64,000 nt of DNA from Candidatus Altimarinota bacterium (GTDB lineage Bacteria; Patescibacteriota; Gracilibacteria; BD1-5; UBA2023): contig JABFSX010000002.1 of assembly GCA_013268835.1 (NCBI GenBank), positions 1 through 64,000 of the forward strand. The letters run 5' to 3'. Shown one piece after another: positions 1-9,431 of the stretch. Below the pieces are notes generated by a model, which saw only the letters and a list, made by a program, of their open reading frames with translations, had not been told where the DNA came from and searched no databases. Positions within the stretch are counted from its first letter, which is position 1, and every line of letters begins with the position of its first letter. Made by a program: the position numbers and the translations under genes.

Positions 1-20
1 TTCAAACCATAATCTTTCCA

Positions 21-53
21 AAATTTCCCCTTCCAAAACAGGGGATTTTTTAT
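21..53 (+). terminator. intrinsic terminator of an upstream gene
   Basis: A short GC stem (TCCCC with GGGGA around a loop of about 10 bases) is followed directly by a run of T. It would end a plus-strand gene lying left of the window. A TATAAT at 75-80 then starts the next unit. Confidence 0.6.
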
Positions 54-92
54 ACAATAAACCTATTATCTTTCTATAATTCAAATATTTTT

Positions 93-1874
93 ATGACATA
101 TTCAACAGAGTGGAATCTTGCTCGATATTTTTACACAGGTCTCGATGATCCAAAACTTGCTACCGATATAGCAAATATCCTTCCTCTTACAGAGAATTTT
201 TCAAAAAAGTATCAGGATAGCTTTGGGAGTTTTACTACGCCAGAACAAATTCTTGAGTTTTATAGAGATTATACAACTCTATCTCATGATATGGCGACAG
301 CGAGTTACTATCTTTTTTATCGATCGTCACTCGATACACAGGATCTCGAAGTAACCAAAAAAATGGGAGAGATAGACTATATCTATACGGAGGCTTCGAA
401 TCAGCTTCTTTTCGTAGCTCAAGGTTGGAAACAGATTGGATATGATCGGATTATCTCTTGGGCGAATGATCCAAAGTTGGCCCGATTCAAGAATGATCTC
501 CTCTCAACTGCAGATAGTATCAAGTATATTCTGGGTGAAGCAGAAGAGAAAGTTCTCAACTTCAAATCTCGACCACTTGGACTTGCTGGATCTCTCCATG
601 ATGAACTCACTGGTTCATATGAATTTACAATGACTATCGATGGTGTAGAAAAAAAGCTCACTGAAGAAGAGGTTCGTAGCTACCGACAACATACTGATAG
701 GAGTATACGAATGGAAGCATATAAGAGTCTTCGAAGAGTATATAATACCAAACAAGCTCAGATATCTCTCGGAAATATCTATACTAGTATTGTGAAGGAT
801 TGGAGTGCAGAAATCAAGATGCGAGGATATCCGACCAATGTGATGGCACAACGAAATATCTCTGAAGAGATGGATGATGAGGTAGTTGATATGCTTCTAT
901 CAGAAGTAGAAAAATCCTATCCTCTCTATCAGAGATTTCTTCGAGCGAAGGCAAAGATGCTCGGACTCGAAAGTGATTTTTCTGTACATGATGTGAGTGC
1001 TCCACTCGGAAAAGTGGATAAAGATTTTACATTTGAGGAAGCATATGATCTTCATCTTTCAGTAATGAAGGATTTTGATAAGGATTTCTATGATTATTCT
1101 ATTCGGATGATCGAGGAAGAGCGTATCGATGTATTTCCAAGGGCAGGGAAGCGTGGAGGGGCTTTTGCGAGTTATCGCAAGTGAGATGAATCATTTGTTT
1201 TACTCAATTTTACTGGGAAACTCCGAGATGTTTCGACGATCTCACACGAGCTCGGACATGCGATCCATGGACACCTCTCCCAATGACAAGAAGCACCTGT
1301 GTATGATTCTCCTCTTTCGATGGCAGAGACGGCTTCTATCTTCTCGGAGATGCTTCTCGGTGAGAAGGTAAAATCTATCATCTCTCCAGAAGAATACAAA
1401 GAATATCTCAATGAGCGCCTTGGCGATATATTTGCAACCATATTCCGTCAGGTACAGTATGTGATCTTCGAACGAGAAGTACATAATCAGATCCATACGG
1501 GACAAGAGCTCACATATAAGGAACTTAACGGTTTCTGGAGGAATTCCCAAGAATCACTCTATAGTGGATCAGTTGCGTATGATGTCGGTGCAGAAGATGA
1601 GAGTGGATGGTCGATGATCCCTCATATTTTCCATACGCCATTCTACTGCTATGCCTATGCATTCGGGAATCTTCTCACATTTGCTCTCTATAACAAGGTG
1701 CAATCAGGAGAGCTCTCAGTTGAAGGCTACAAGGATATTCTTCGTTCTGGTGGATCTGAGCGTCCTCGTGATCTTCTCAGGAAATACAACATTGATATCG
1801 CTTCTTCTGACTTCTATCAGTCTGGACTCAGGGAAGTAGAGAAGATGGTGGAGGAGTTTGAGAAACTAATTTAG
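93..1874 (+). CDS. pepF: M3 family oligoendopeptidase F (UGA read as Gly)
   Basis: Zinc metallopeptidase of 593 residues, the normal length for PepF, which cleaves short peptides in the cytoplasm. The HELGH zinc motif lies at residues 385-389 and is followed by HGHLSQ and, after PVYDSP, the Glu of MAETAS expected as third zinc ligand. Two in-frame TGA codons (1182-1184 and 1284-1286) must be sense for the catalytic half to be joined to the N-terminal half. The start is the first ATG, 12 bases after a TATAAT at 75-80, with no Shine-Dalgarno sequence. A peptide-recycling role suits an organism that imports peptides, but that is inference. Confidence 0.95.
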
Positions 1875-1881
1875 AAATATT

Positions 1882-2577
1882 ATGAAGAAATATGTTTATA
1901 TAATTCCAATAATCTTATTCATTTTAGGAATAATTTCCTTTTGCTTTTATAATTGAAATCTTTGGTTCGTGTATCCAGATAAAGAGAGATTTCCTATTCT
2001 AGGAATAGATGTTTCGCATCATCAATGAATTGTTGATTGGAAAAAAGTGAAAGAATCATGAATAGGTTTTGCTTATTTAAAGGCTACAGAGTGAGATGAT
2101 TGGGTTGATAAAAAATTGGAAGAAAATTATTTTGGTACAAAAACAAACCATATCCCAGTTTGAATCTATCATTTTTACTCGCTTAGAATTTCTCCAGAAG
2201 CTCAACTTAAAAATATAATTAATACACTTTCTTGAAAAACTTTTGAATTACCAATTGTTATTGATTTGGAATTTTGATGAAATTCTCAAATTCGACCTTC
2301 AGTTGAGGCTTTTCAGAAAGATATAACCTTTTTATTGGATTGAATTGAAAAATACCAAAATAGAAAACCTATATTGTATGTAACATATGAATTTAAAGAT
2401 TACTACTTATCTTGATTTAAAAATTACCCAATTTGGATAAGGGATATAGTTAGCTATCCTGATGAAGATTTGGATTGGATAATTTGGCAATATAAAAATC
2501 GGTGACATATTAATGGTATAGATGGATTTGTTGATCTTAATGTGCTTTCTTGATCAATAGATAAATTACTAAAATAG
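1882..2577 (+). CDS. exported GH25 lysozyme-like muramidase
   Basis: Protein of 231 residues with one N-terminal hydrophobic segment (about residues 3-22, followed by YNGN), so probably anchored or secreted. The GH25 signature GIDVSHHQG follows, then WKKVK, FAYLKATEG and YHFYS, and the acidic pair in IDLEF. GH25 enzymes cut the MurNAc-GlcNAc bond of peptidoglycan. It starts seven bases after pepF. Twelve of its 18 glycines are TGA, the heaviest use I counted in the window, so it appears as scraps under the standard code. It is the first of three adjacent wall-related genes. Confidence 0.85.
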
Positions 2578-2585
2578 AATTATTT

Positions 2586-3206
2586 ATGCCCACACCAACA
2601 CAATCCCCATTCTCAAATATCCATCCATTCCTCGATATCGGTATTCCAGCAAAATACTGGAAAACAGGGGTAGTTCCGAATGGAAAGATCCTAACAACAG
2701 GGAATCCGTGAGTAGATATGGAATATCTCTTGACGATGGCATATCATCCGAAGCCAGGTTCTGTGAGTTATACGGGAAATAGTGAGTATCCTCAGTTTTC
2801 TGAGGTATGATATTCTGGACAGTGTGTGGCCTTTGCGAAAGCAGTATCAGATCGGAGAACTACGCCATCGAGTGATTGGAAACCAGGAGTTTCTCTCGTG
2901 GACTTTGTGAATCTTCCAGAATCCAAGATTCCATCTTCTTTTCAGGGTTTGATGATCGCTTGTTTTGATGGAAAAACGGATTATTCGCTTGCAGCAGGAA
3001 ACAAGAAACACGTTGCTATACTCCTTGGTATCAATAGGAATGCAGCCTGAAAACCTGTGAATATCATTGTGATAGATCAGAATTATTATAATTTTGCACC
3101 GTATCTCGCCTATACTCAGAAGATATCGAAGCATGTGATTCCATGGGGAACTATAGCACAAAAATGAGTCTGATATGCTCGAAATTATCATATTGTGAAT
3201 ATCTAG
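2586..3206 (+). CDS. CHAP/NlpC-like cysteine amidase (BPSL0067-like)
   Basis: Protein of 206 residues without a clear signal peptide. The order SGQCVAFAK (nucleophile Cys), WKPG, a middle segment ending in CFDGK, KKHVAILLG (His) and VIDQNYY is that of BPSL0067-like members of the papain-fold CHAP/NlpC group, which hydrolyse peptide or amide bonds in cell walls. It starts eight bases after the GH25 gene and is probably co-transcribed with it, pairing a glycan-strand hydrolase with a peptide-bond hydrolase. The family call rests on motif order only; the start is the first ATG of the frame. Confidence 0.65.
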
Positions 3207-3267
3207 TTTTGTTTTGAAAAAATACCTTTTCAGTTATACTGAATGGGTATTTTATTTTGGCAATATC

Positions 3268-4134
3268 TTGAAAACCCTTTTACGTAACGTCATCCCGGAT
3301 AATTTTGTATACTACCGAACGGGGTCTCGTATATTTCGCGAGTACTATCGAAAATATTCCAATTCTATCGTTGCAAATATCTGAAAGGGGAATGAGTTTT
3401 TTACAGCATTTCATGCTCTTCCAGGATTTTGGAGTATTACGGCTGAGAAGCACGATGAAGAGATAACACGAGATCAACTCAAAAATGCCTGAATATCTCA
3501 TGGGATTGTCTTCTGGACGCCACTTCGTCGAATAGAGAAACCGAAAGGATGGATACGTATGCCAAGATGGTTTACGAAGTGGGATATTCATTCTTCTCGG
3601 AGTGCTTTTTCTATACTAGATCGTGAGGATTATTATAATAAGTGGTCACCTTCGGCTCGTGCGCATCGTCGTCACGTTCTCGGGAATATGACATCAGGTC
3701 ATATTCGGGTTGATGTAACTGCTACGATTGAGGATTTTCTAGAACTCTATACCAATACGAAGATTCATGATCCACACAAGTCATTCGTCGCTCGTATGAC
3801 GGCCAAATTATTCAAGGATACAGAATCTGATTATCGAGTCTATATCGTATACATCGATGATCGTCCACTTGCAGGAGCAATTTTTATCGATGAATGAACC
3901 ACAAGCGAATATTGGGCATCTTTTTATCATGAGGATTCTCGCCCGTATCATCTCGGGATTGCTATTATGGATCAGTGGTTTCTTGACTCATATAAAAAAT
4001 GAATACAATATTGTGACTTGGATCATATGCGTGATAGGGGACAATCGCTTTGATATGCCTGATATACTAAATTCAAGGAATCAATTGCAGATTATGATGT
4101 ATATTTTCATGATATGTGGGTTCGGATATTTTAA
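3268..4134 (+). CDS. FemAB/GNAT-fold peptidoglycan-bridge aminoacyltransferase-like protein
   Basis: About 288 residues. The pattern SITAEKHD, FWTPL, WSPSARAHRRH, LYTNTKIHDPHKSF, YRVYIVYIDDRPLAGA and a C-terminal GIQYCDLDHMRD is that of FemAB-like transferases, which use aminoacyl-tRNA to add residues to the lipid II stem peptide. The start is uncertain. No ATG lies in frame before 3559. A TTG at 3214 coincides with a possible -35 (TTGAAA) paired with TATACT at 3235-3240, so the TTG at 3268 is preferred. At least four in-frame TGA codons are read through. A second FemAB-like gene is at 28684-29661. Confidence 0.6.
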
Positions 4135-4143
4135 TTTTTCTCT

Positions 4144-5520
4144 ATGGATTACTCTATACTTTCTCGTTCTTATGATCTTCGTGGTATCTATGAAGTAGAT
4201 ATTGATGGTGATTTTTTCTATTGTCTTGGGTATGCATTTGCTCAGGTAACAGGAAAAAAACGAATTGCACTCGGATATGATGCAAGAACTTCATCACCAG
4301 TTCTGAAAACTGCTTTTACTCTTGGGGCCAATCACGCTGGAGCGACTATCATCGATATTGGACTCTGTTCTTCGGATATGCTTTCATTTGCCACATGTCA
4401 TTATGATGATATTGATGCTGGTGTGATGATCACAGCGAGTCATAATCCAAAAGAGTATAATGGGATGAAGAGCCTGAATCACAAGTGAGAACCATATAAC
4501 CTCAAAAAATATGGTCCTGAGATGATAGAAATTATGAATAGTATCGAGATTGGATTACTTCATCCAGAGGTAGTTGGAACTATAGAAAAACGAGATGTAC
4601 AAGAAGATTGGGTCGATCATATTCTTGGATTTATCGGAAAAGACATAGATTTTTCATCATATACGATTGTGGCTGATGGTGGAAATGGTTCTGCAGGAGC
4701 ATTTATGACTCGACTTGCTGAGCGAGCAGGATTCAAGATGATTCCTCTCTATCTTGATCCAGATGGAGATTTTCCGAATCATCATCCGAACCCAATGCTT
4801 GAAAAAAATCGAGCTGATGCAAAAAAAGCACTTCTCGAAAATCATGCTGATCTTGCATTTATCTTCGATGGTGATGCTGATCGAGTGATGGTATTGGATG
4901 ATACTGGAGAATTGATGACTTCAGGTATTATCTCTTCGATTATTGCTCATGAGATGCTCCTCAAAACTCCTGGAGCAGGATTTATCGGTAATGTGACGAT
5001 ATCTCATATGTATCAAGATACCGTAAGGTCTCTCGGTGGTATCTATGAATCAGAGATGGTTGGACATGTCTATATCCGTGAACATATGATGCGAGATTCT
5101 CGTATGGTATATGCTGGAGAACATTCAGCTCACTATTTCTTCCGAGATAACTACTATATGGATAGTGGGATTATGGCAGCAATGGTAATCCTCGCAACCC
5201 TTGCAAAGTGATGAAAAAAACTCCGTGAAGTAAAACAAGATTATCAAGACTATATTACGCTTGAGGAGACTAATTTTGAGGTGGCTGATCCAAAATGAGC
5301 GATCGAAAAACTCAAAGAAATCTATAAGTTGGAAAAGTGTGATTTGTTGGATTGACTCACAGTGAGTTATAGTGATGGCTCTTGGTACAACTTTCGACCA
5401 AGTTCGAATGAGCCACTTCTCCGTCTCAATATGGAAGCTCATACCCAAGAGAGATTTGATGAATTATATAGTGAGATTATGGCACATATTCAGACTTTTG
5501 GAAGTGCAAGTAGTCATTAG
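4144..5520 (+). CDS. manB: phosphomannomutase/phosphoglucomutase
   Basis: Alpha-D-phosphohexomutase of 458 residues, full length for the family, interconverting hexose 1- and 6-phosphates for surface sugar synthesis. All four active-site loops are visible: TASHNP with the phospho-serine at residue 99, the metal loop DGDADR at 242-247, the sugar loop GEHSAHY at 325-331, and the phosphate loop RPSSNEP from 418. Five TGA codons, including a tandem pair at 5209-5214, are read as Gly. It begins nine bases after the FemAB-like gene. PMM and PGM specificity cannot be separated here. Confidence 0.93.
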
Positions 5521-5541
5521 GAGTTTGTTTGTATTATTTTC

Positions 5542-5570
5542 TTGATTCAGTCGAATATATATGATATAAT
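5542..5570 (+). promoter_or_regulatory. sigma70-type promoter for a leaderless mRNA
   Basis: TTGATT (5542-5547), a 17-base spacer, then a perfect TATAAT (5565-5570). The ATG of the next gene is at 5577, six bases after the -10, where transcription would normally begin. The mRNA should therefore have no 5' leader. Confidence 0.75.
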
Positions 5571-5576
5571 TCGCAT

Positions 5577-6368
5577 ATGAAAAAAGATGATCTCATCCAG
5601 GAGAATATTAGTCTCAGATCTCGTCTTGATCTTGCTCTAGGCTGGATGAAACGGGAGGTAAAAACTGCAAAAAATACTATCCAAAAAAAACAAGTTCAAT
5701 CAGTAACTCGTAAACACTTCTCTAATCTCTTCGAGCAGGAAGGGATAGATATTATTGTAAGGCGGATTCATAGTGGATTTGGTGATAGCATTAAAAATGC
5801 TCCAGAATATACGCTGGAGCGACTGATCGATGCAGAGATATATTGGCAAACCCTCCAAAAGTACCCTACGGTGGATGGGCTTCCTGTTATTCTCGCATAT
5901 CAGAAGATATTGGATTCTTGGATTGAGGAGAATCTTGTAGAGGATTTTCGTATTCGTCATCGCGAGGAACGAAGCGATCCAGGAAATAATAATGGAATAT
6001 TTTCTAGCAACTGGATTGCATCGAATCATTCGCAATGACTAGAAAAGGATATTCAGAATATTACCCTAAAAAAATATACTCTATCTATCTGACGACTCTA
6101 TCAGATACTTTCTCTTGTTCGAGAGGGGAAAAACATAGATTGACTCCTTTCTGATCTGATTTCTTTTTGGAGAAATAATATTCCCGAAGTATTCGATATA
6201 CTTGTTTCTGATGAGTTTTTTCTTCCATTTTCTGAGCTCATGGATCGAGAAATATTTACCAAAAAACGCCACGAAAATAAGGTGACGTTTGCTGATGCGA
6301 AGAAGGTGAGGGAGGTATTGATTGAATCTAATAATTTGTTAAGACTTATTTTTTCTTCTAATTTATAA
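5577..6368 (+). CDS. conserved hypothetical protein carrying an in-frame palindromic insert
   Basis: Protein of 263 residues, not recognised. It has a charged helical N-terminus (MKKDDLIQ, WMKREVKTAKN), then mixed helical sequence; no signal peptide or membrane segment. About residues 127-154 are encoded by a palindromic repeat (5956-6039), giving an atypical stretch around RHREERSDPG and WIASNHSQ. The frame stays open on both sides if TGA is Gly. The start ATG is fixed by the -10 box six bases upstream. A hairpin terminator follows at 6395. Confidence 0.7.
5956..6039 (+). repeat. palindromic dispersed element inserted in frame in a gene
   Basis: An 84-base element (28 codons) bounded by GTCATCGCGAGGAACGAAGC on the left and ATTCGCAATGAC on the right, which are imperfect inverted repeats. 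It resembles the GTCATTGCGAG...CTCGCAATGAC class of small mobile palindromes known from many bacteria. A second copy is at 35632-35709. Its length is a multiple of three and it leaves the host frame open. Confidence 0.75.
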
Positions 6369-6394
6369 TAAATATCAGATATTAAAAAATAAAA

Positions 6395-6430
6395 AAATCA
6401 ATCAAAAATTATATTTGGTTGATTTTTTAT
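6395..6430 (+). terminator. intrinsic terminator after the 5577-6368 gene
   Basis: Twelve-base arms (AAATCAATCAAA and TTTGGTTGATTT, one G-U pair) around a short AT loop, followed by a T run. Its 3' arm also contains the TTGATT used as -35 by ruvC. Confidence 0.75.
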
Positions 6431-6448
6431 GGTATTTTTCTATATACT
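6419..6448 (+). promoter_or_regulatory. ruvC promoter, leaderless
   Basis: TTGATT (6419-6424), an 18-base spacer, TATACT (6443-6448), and the ruvC ATG at 6455, six bases on. The -35 lies inside the upstream terminator stem. Confidence 0.65.
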
Positions 6449-6454
6449 TCATCT

Positions 6455-6931
6455 ATGATAATACTTTGAATAGATCCATGAACTGCTACTACAGGTTTTT
6501 CTGTCCTCGAAAAAGAGGGGAGAAAGGTTCGTATTCTTGAATATGGAGTGATTACTACACGTGCTGGGCTCTCACTTCCAGAACGACTTGTCCAGATAGG
6601 GTCTGATCTTACGGAGATTCTTGATACCTATCATCCGACTGTGTGTGGGATTGAGCGATTATTTTTTCTTCGTAATGTGACAAATGGTATCGATGTGGCT
6701 CAGGCGAGGGGTGTTATGGTGCATACACTTGCAGTTCGGGGGATTCCTCTTGTAGAGTTCACGCCACTTCAGGTAAAGCAGGGAATAGCTGGTAATGGCT
6801 TTGCCAAGAAGCCACAGGTTCAGAAGGCTCTTAAAATAGTACTTGGTCTTACTGAGATACCAAAACCCGATGATGCGGCTGATGCTCTTGCTATCGCCTA
6901 TCTCACTTCTCTCAAATATACTGGTATCTAA
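6455..6931 (+). CDS. ruvC: Holliday junction resolvase RuvC
   Basis: Endonuclease of 158 residues that cuts Holliday junctions with RuvAB. It opens with MIILGIDPGTATTG, where Asp7 is catalytic and Gly5 and Gly9 are both encoded by TGA. The remaining acidic residues are visible in CGIERLFF and PKPDDAADAL, and FTPLQVKQGIAGNG matches the DNA-binding loop. Under the standard code the N-terminal catalytic strand would be lost, so this gene is strong evidence for UGA as Gly. ruvA and ruvB are not adjacent. Confidence 0.95.
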
Positions 6932-7000
6932 AACCAGAAAAATTCGCTTGCCTTTCGCTTTCTCTTCAATACAATCAATTTCATCACTAACTCATCGTAT

Positions 7001-7795
7001 ATGGGTCTTGTCTCCGCATTTGCACAGACATTTCAGGTTACCGAATTTGATATCATATTTTTCTTTGCTATCTTTTTTGGAACCCTCATTATGTACTATT
7101 TCTGGACGCTTCATACGCTCTATGAGATAGCATTTGGTGCTATTGTGGGTCTTGGTATATATATTCTTCTCTCTGTTCTTCTCCTTGGTAATGGTCCAAT
7201 GGGAACTTCTGGAGGTCTTTTTCCATTTCCTTTTGCAGTTTTGATTATTAGCATTGCAGTGTATTCCGTATTTATTCTTGCTGTATTATTTCCACTTCAT
7301 GGTGGGCTCGTTATTGCTGAAACAACACATCAGGGCGTATATGTTCTTCAGTATCTTTTTGTTGGTATGTTTCTCTCATTCTCAGCCATTTCGATTCTAT
7401 TCTATATGATAGAACAAACCTATATATTTCAAGTTGGTACTGTTTTTGCTTGGTTTCGAGATAGTGGGTATTATCAAAATATGATTCGTCCATCAGCAGT
7501 ATTTGGATTTATTATTGCTAATAAGGATATTATCATTCCACTAGGAGTTCTTCTTATGCTCTATAAGCTTCTTCTTTCAAATATTGTTAATGCTGTAATA
7601 CTTTCTATTTGGTATAATCTTTCTCATATTGGATTTTATCGTAAACATGAGGATACGGCCTATCGTGTAGAGTTTCATGAAGTTGGCGGAGGACATGGTG
7701 GGGATGCTCATGGCGGATGACATGATGCTCATGCTGCTCCAGTAGCCCATGATGCTCATGGCGGATGACATGGGGATACTCACGGTCATCATTAG
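7001..7795 (+). CDS. polytopic membrane protein with His/Gly-rich C-terminal tail
   Basis: Protein of 264 residues with about six hydrophobic spans: around 15-35, 43-65, 77-100, 118-140, 162-185 and 187-205. It ends in a tail of roughly 30 residues dominated by His, Gly, Asp and Ala. Standard-code translation stops at the first TGA of the tail; reading TGA as Gly adds 25 residues rich in His up to a TAG. Such tails often bind metal ions, but no family was recognised. The gene downstream (7824) encodes another membrane protein, so the two may form one unit. Confidence 0.7.
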
Positions 7796-7823
7796 CATAA
7801 AGTTTTTTATTTTCATTTTTCCT

Positions 7824-8372
7824 ATGTCGACGAAGCAAACTTTTGAAGAAAAAATCCTCTATAAGACACATCAACATTGGATTATTCCAGTCATTAATTC
7901 ACTCAAGCTAATTGTTTTGGTAGCTTTACCAATGACTGTGGTAACTTATTTTCTGATGTACTCTTGGATAATCACTCTCTGAGTATTTTTATTTATTTCA
8001 GGGATTGTGGTTGCTTATGACCACTATCTTTGGGAACATTCTTGGTTAATGATAGGGAATCAGAAAGTGACTCTTTCTATTCGTAATTGACTTTGGTCAC
8101 AGTATGCAATGAATATCCGTTATCGAAATATCCGTGATTCAGCGGTAAGTAAAAATAGTATATGGTGATATTTTTTTAAGTATGGATCACTTTTTATACG
8201 ATCATCAGCAAATGATGGCGAATTTCGAGCGAGTTATGTTCCAAAAGTATGAAAGATATATGCACTCATAAATGCCCTCTCACGCTATTCTGATGATGAA
8301 CGAGCAAGATTCAGTAGTATTGAGGATCTTCATGATCATCATCAGCGTTCTGAATTCGGGAATCAGGATTAA
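7824..8372 (+). CDS. membrane protein with PH-like (YdbS-type) layout
   Basis: Protein of 182 residues. Two adjacent hydrophobic helices (about 25-47 and 51-66) are followed by WLMIGNQKVTLSIRNGLWSQ and a basic region, an arrangement seen in small bacterial PH-domain proteins. The assignment is by layout only. The C-terminus is rich in Asp, His and Arg. It lies between the His-tailed membrane protein and the PLD-like lipoprotein, all on one strand with short gaps. Confidence 0.5.
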
Positions 8373-8381
8373 AATCATCTT

Positions 8382-9389
8382 ATGAAGTTATACTTTTTTA
8401 TACTTCTTTTACTTATTACAGCTTGTACAAGTCCGTATCATGAGCATTTTTTTCGTGAAAATCCTGAATTCTGAGATGTAAACCATATGGTTTCTGGGGA
8501 AATATTTCAATCCACTGGAAATATCGAATCTCTTCCGAATAAGAACACTCAGAAAGATCTTATTACTTCTATAGATAATGCCCAAAAACGAATTTGGATT
8601 GAGATATATACTTGGACAGATGCAGCGAGCCTTACAGAGTCGATTATACGAGCAAAAAAACGCTGATTAGATATTCAGGTGGTTGTCGAGGGAAATGTTT
8701 TTTGAACGCCAAAAATCAATCTTCCCGTTGTAAAAAAACTAAAAAATGAATGAATCCTAGTGAGTTATGCGGATAATAATAGATATTCTTTTACCCATGC
8801 GAAATTCTGGATTATCGATGATAGATATTCTATCAGTACGGGGAATTGGACAGCATCTTTTTTTACAAAAAATCGAGAATATATCTACACAGGGGACGAT
8901 AAGGGTACATTAACTTTTCTTCAGGAAATATTTTTGGCCGATTTTTCTCATATGGGGTATAAGAGTATTACAGATATTCCATCTCATATTGTTATCTCTC
9001 CACTCGATGCTCGCATGAAAATCGAAAAATTGATTCGTTCCACACAAAAAGATATTACATTGTATATCCAAACATTGGATGATGAACATATATTATCTCT
9101 CATAGGGCAGTTGTATTCTGAGAAGAAAAATATACAGATTTGTACTGCTGATAATGAGACAAATCGAGCTCGTATGTGAGAATTTCCATTGTGGCATTGG
9201 AAAGTTATTAATAAACCATATCTTCATGCAAAGATAATTATCGTGGATCATTCTCAGATATTTATCGGGAGCCATAATCTCACCACTAATGCGATAGAAA
9301 ATAATAGGGAAATGTGAATTTTACTCAATCATAGAGATGATATAGTAAATAGTATTCGGAATAATTTTATTTCTGACGGTTGTGACTAG
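8382..9389 (+). CDS. phospholipase D-like lipoprotein with two HKD motifs
   Basis: Protein of 335 residues. A lipoprotein signal ends at the lipobox ITAC (Cys about residue 18), so it is expected on the outer face of the membrane. Two HxK(x)4D motifs are intact: FTHAKFWIIDD with His139/Lys141 followed by STGNW, and YLHAKIIIVD with His282/Lys284 followed by IGSHNLT. Both halves are needed for a phosphodiesterase site. Substrate (phospholipid, cardiolipin or nucleic acid) cannot be told. A surface-exposed nuclease or lipase would fit contact with a host, which is inference. Confidence 0.85.
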
Positions 9390-9431
9390 CATTTTTTTGC
9401 TTTTTTTTTTGAGATGTGATAGGATGGCAGT

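Noticed and set aside
3559-3897. Separate 112-residue gene
   Set aside because: Only the middle of the FemAB-like gene between two TGA codons; the frame is open upstream and downstream.
6455-6931. UGA as tryptophan (code 4)
   Set aside because: The UGA sites sit at invariant glycines (RuvC LGIDPGT, TrmD GHYEG, adenylate kinase P-loop), while conserved tryptophans in the window use TGG.
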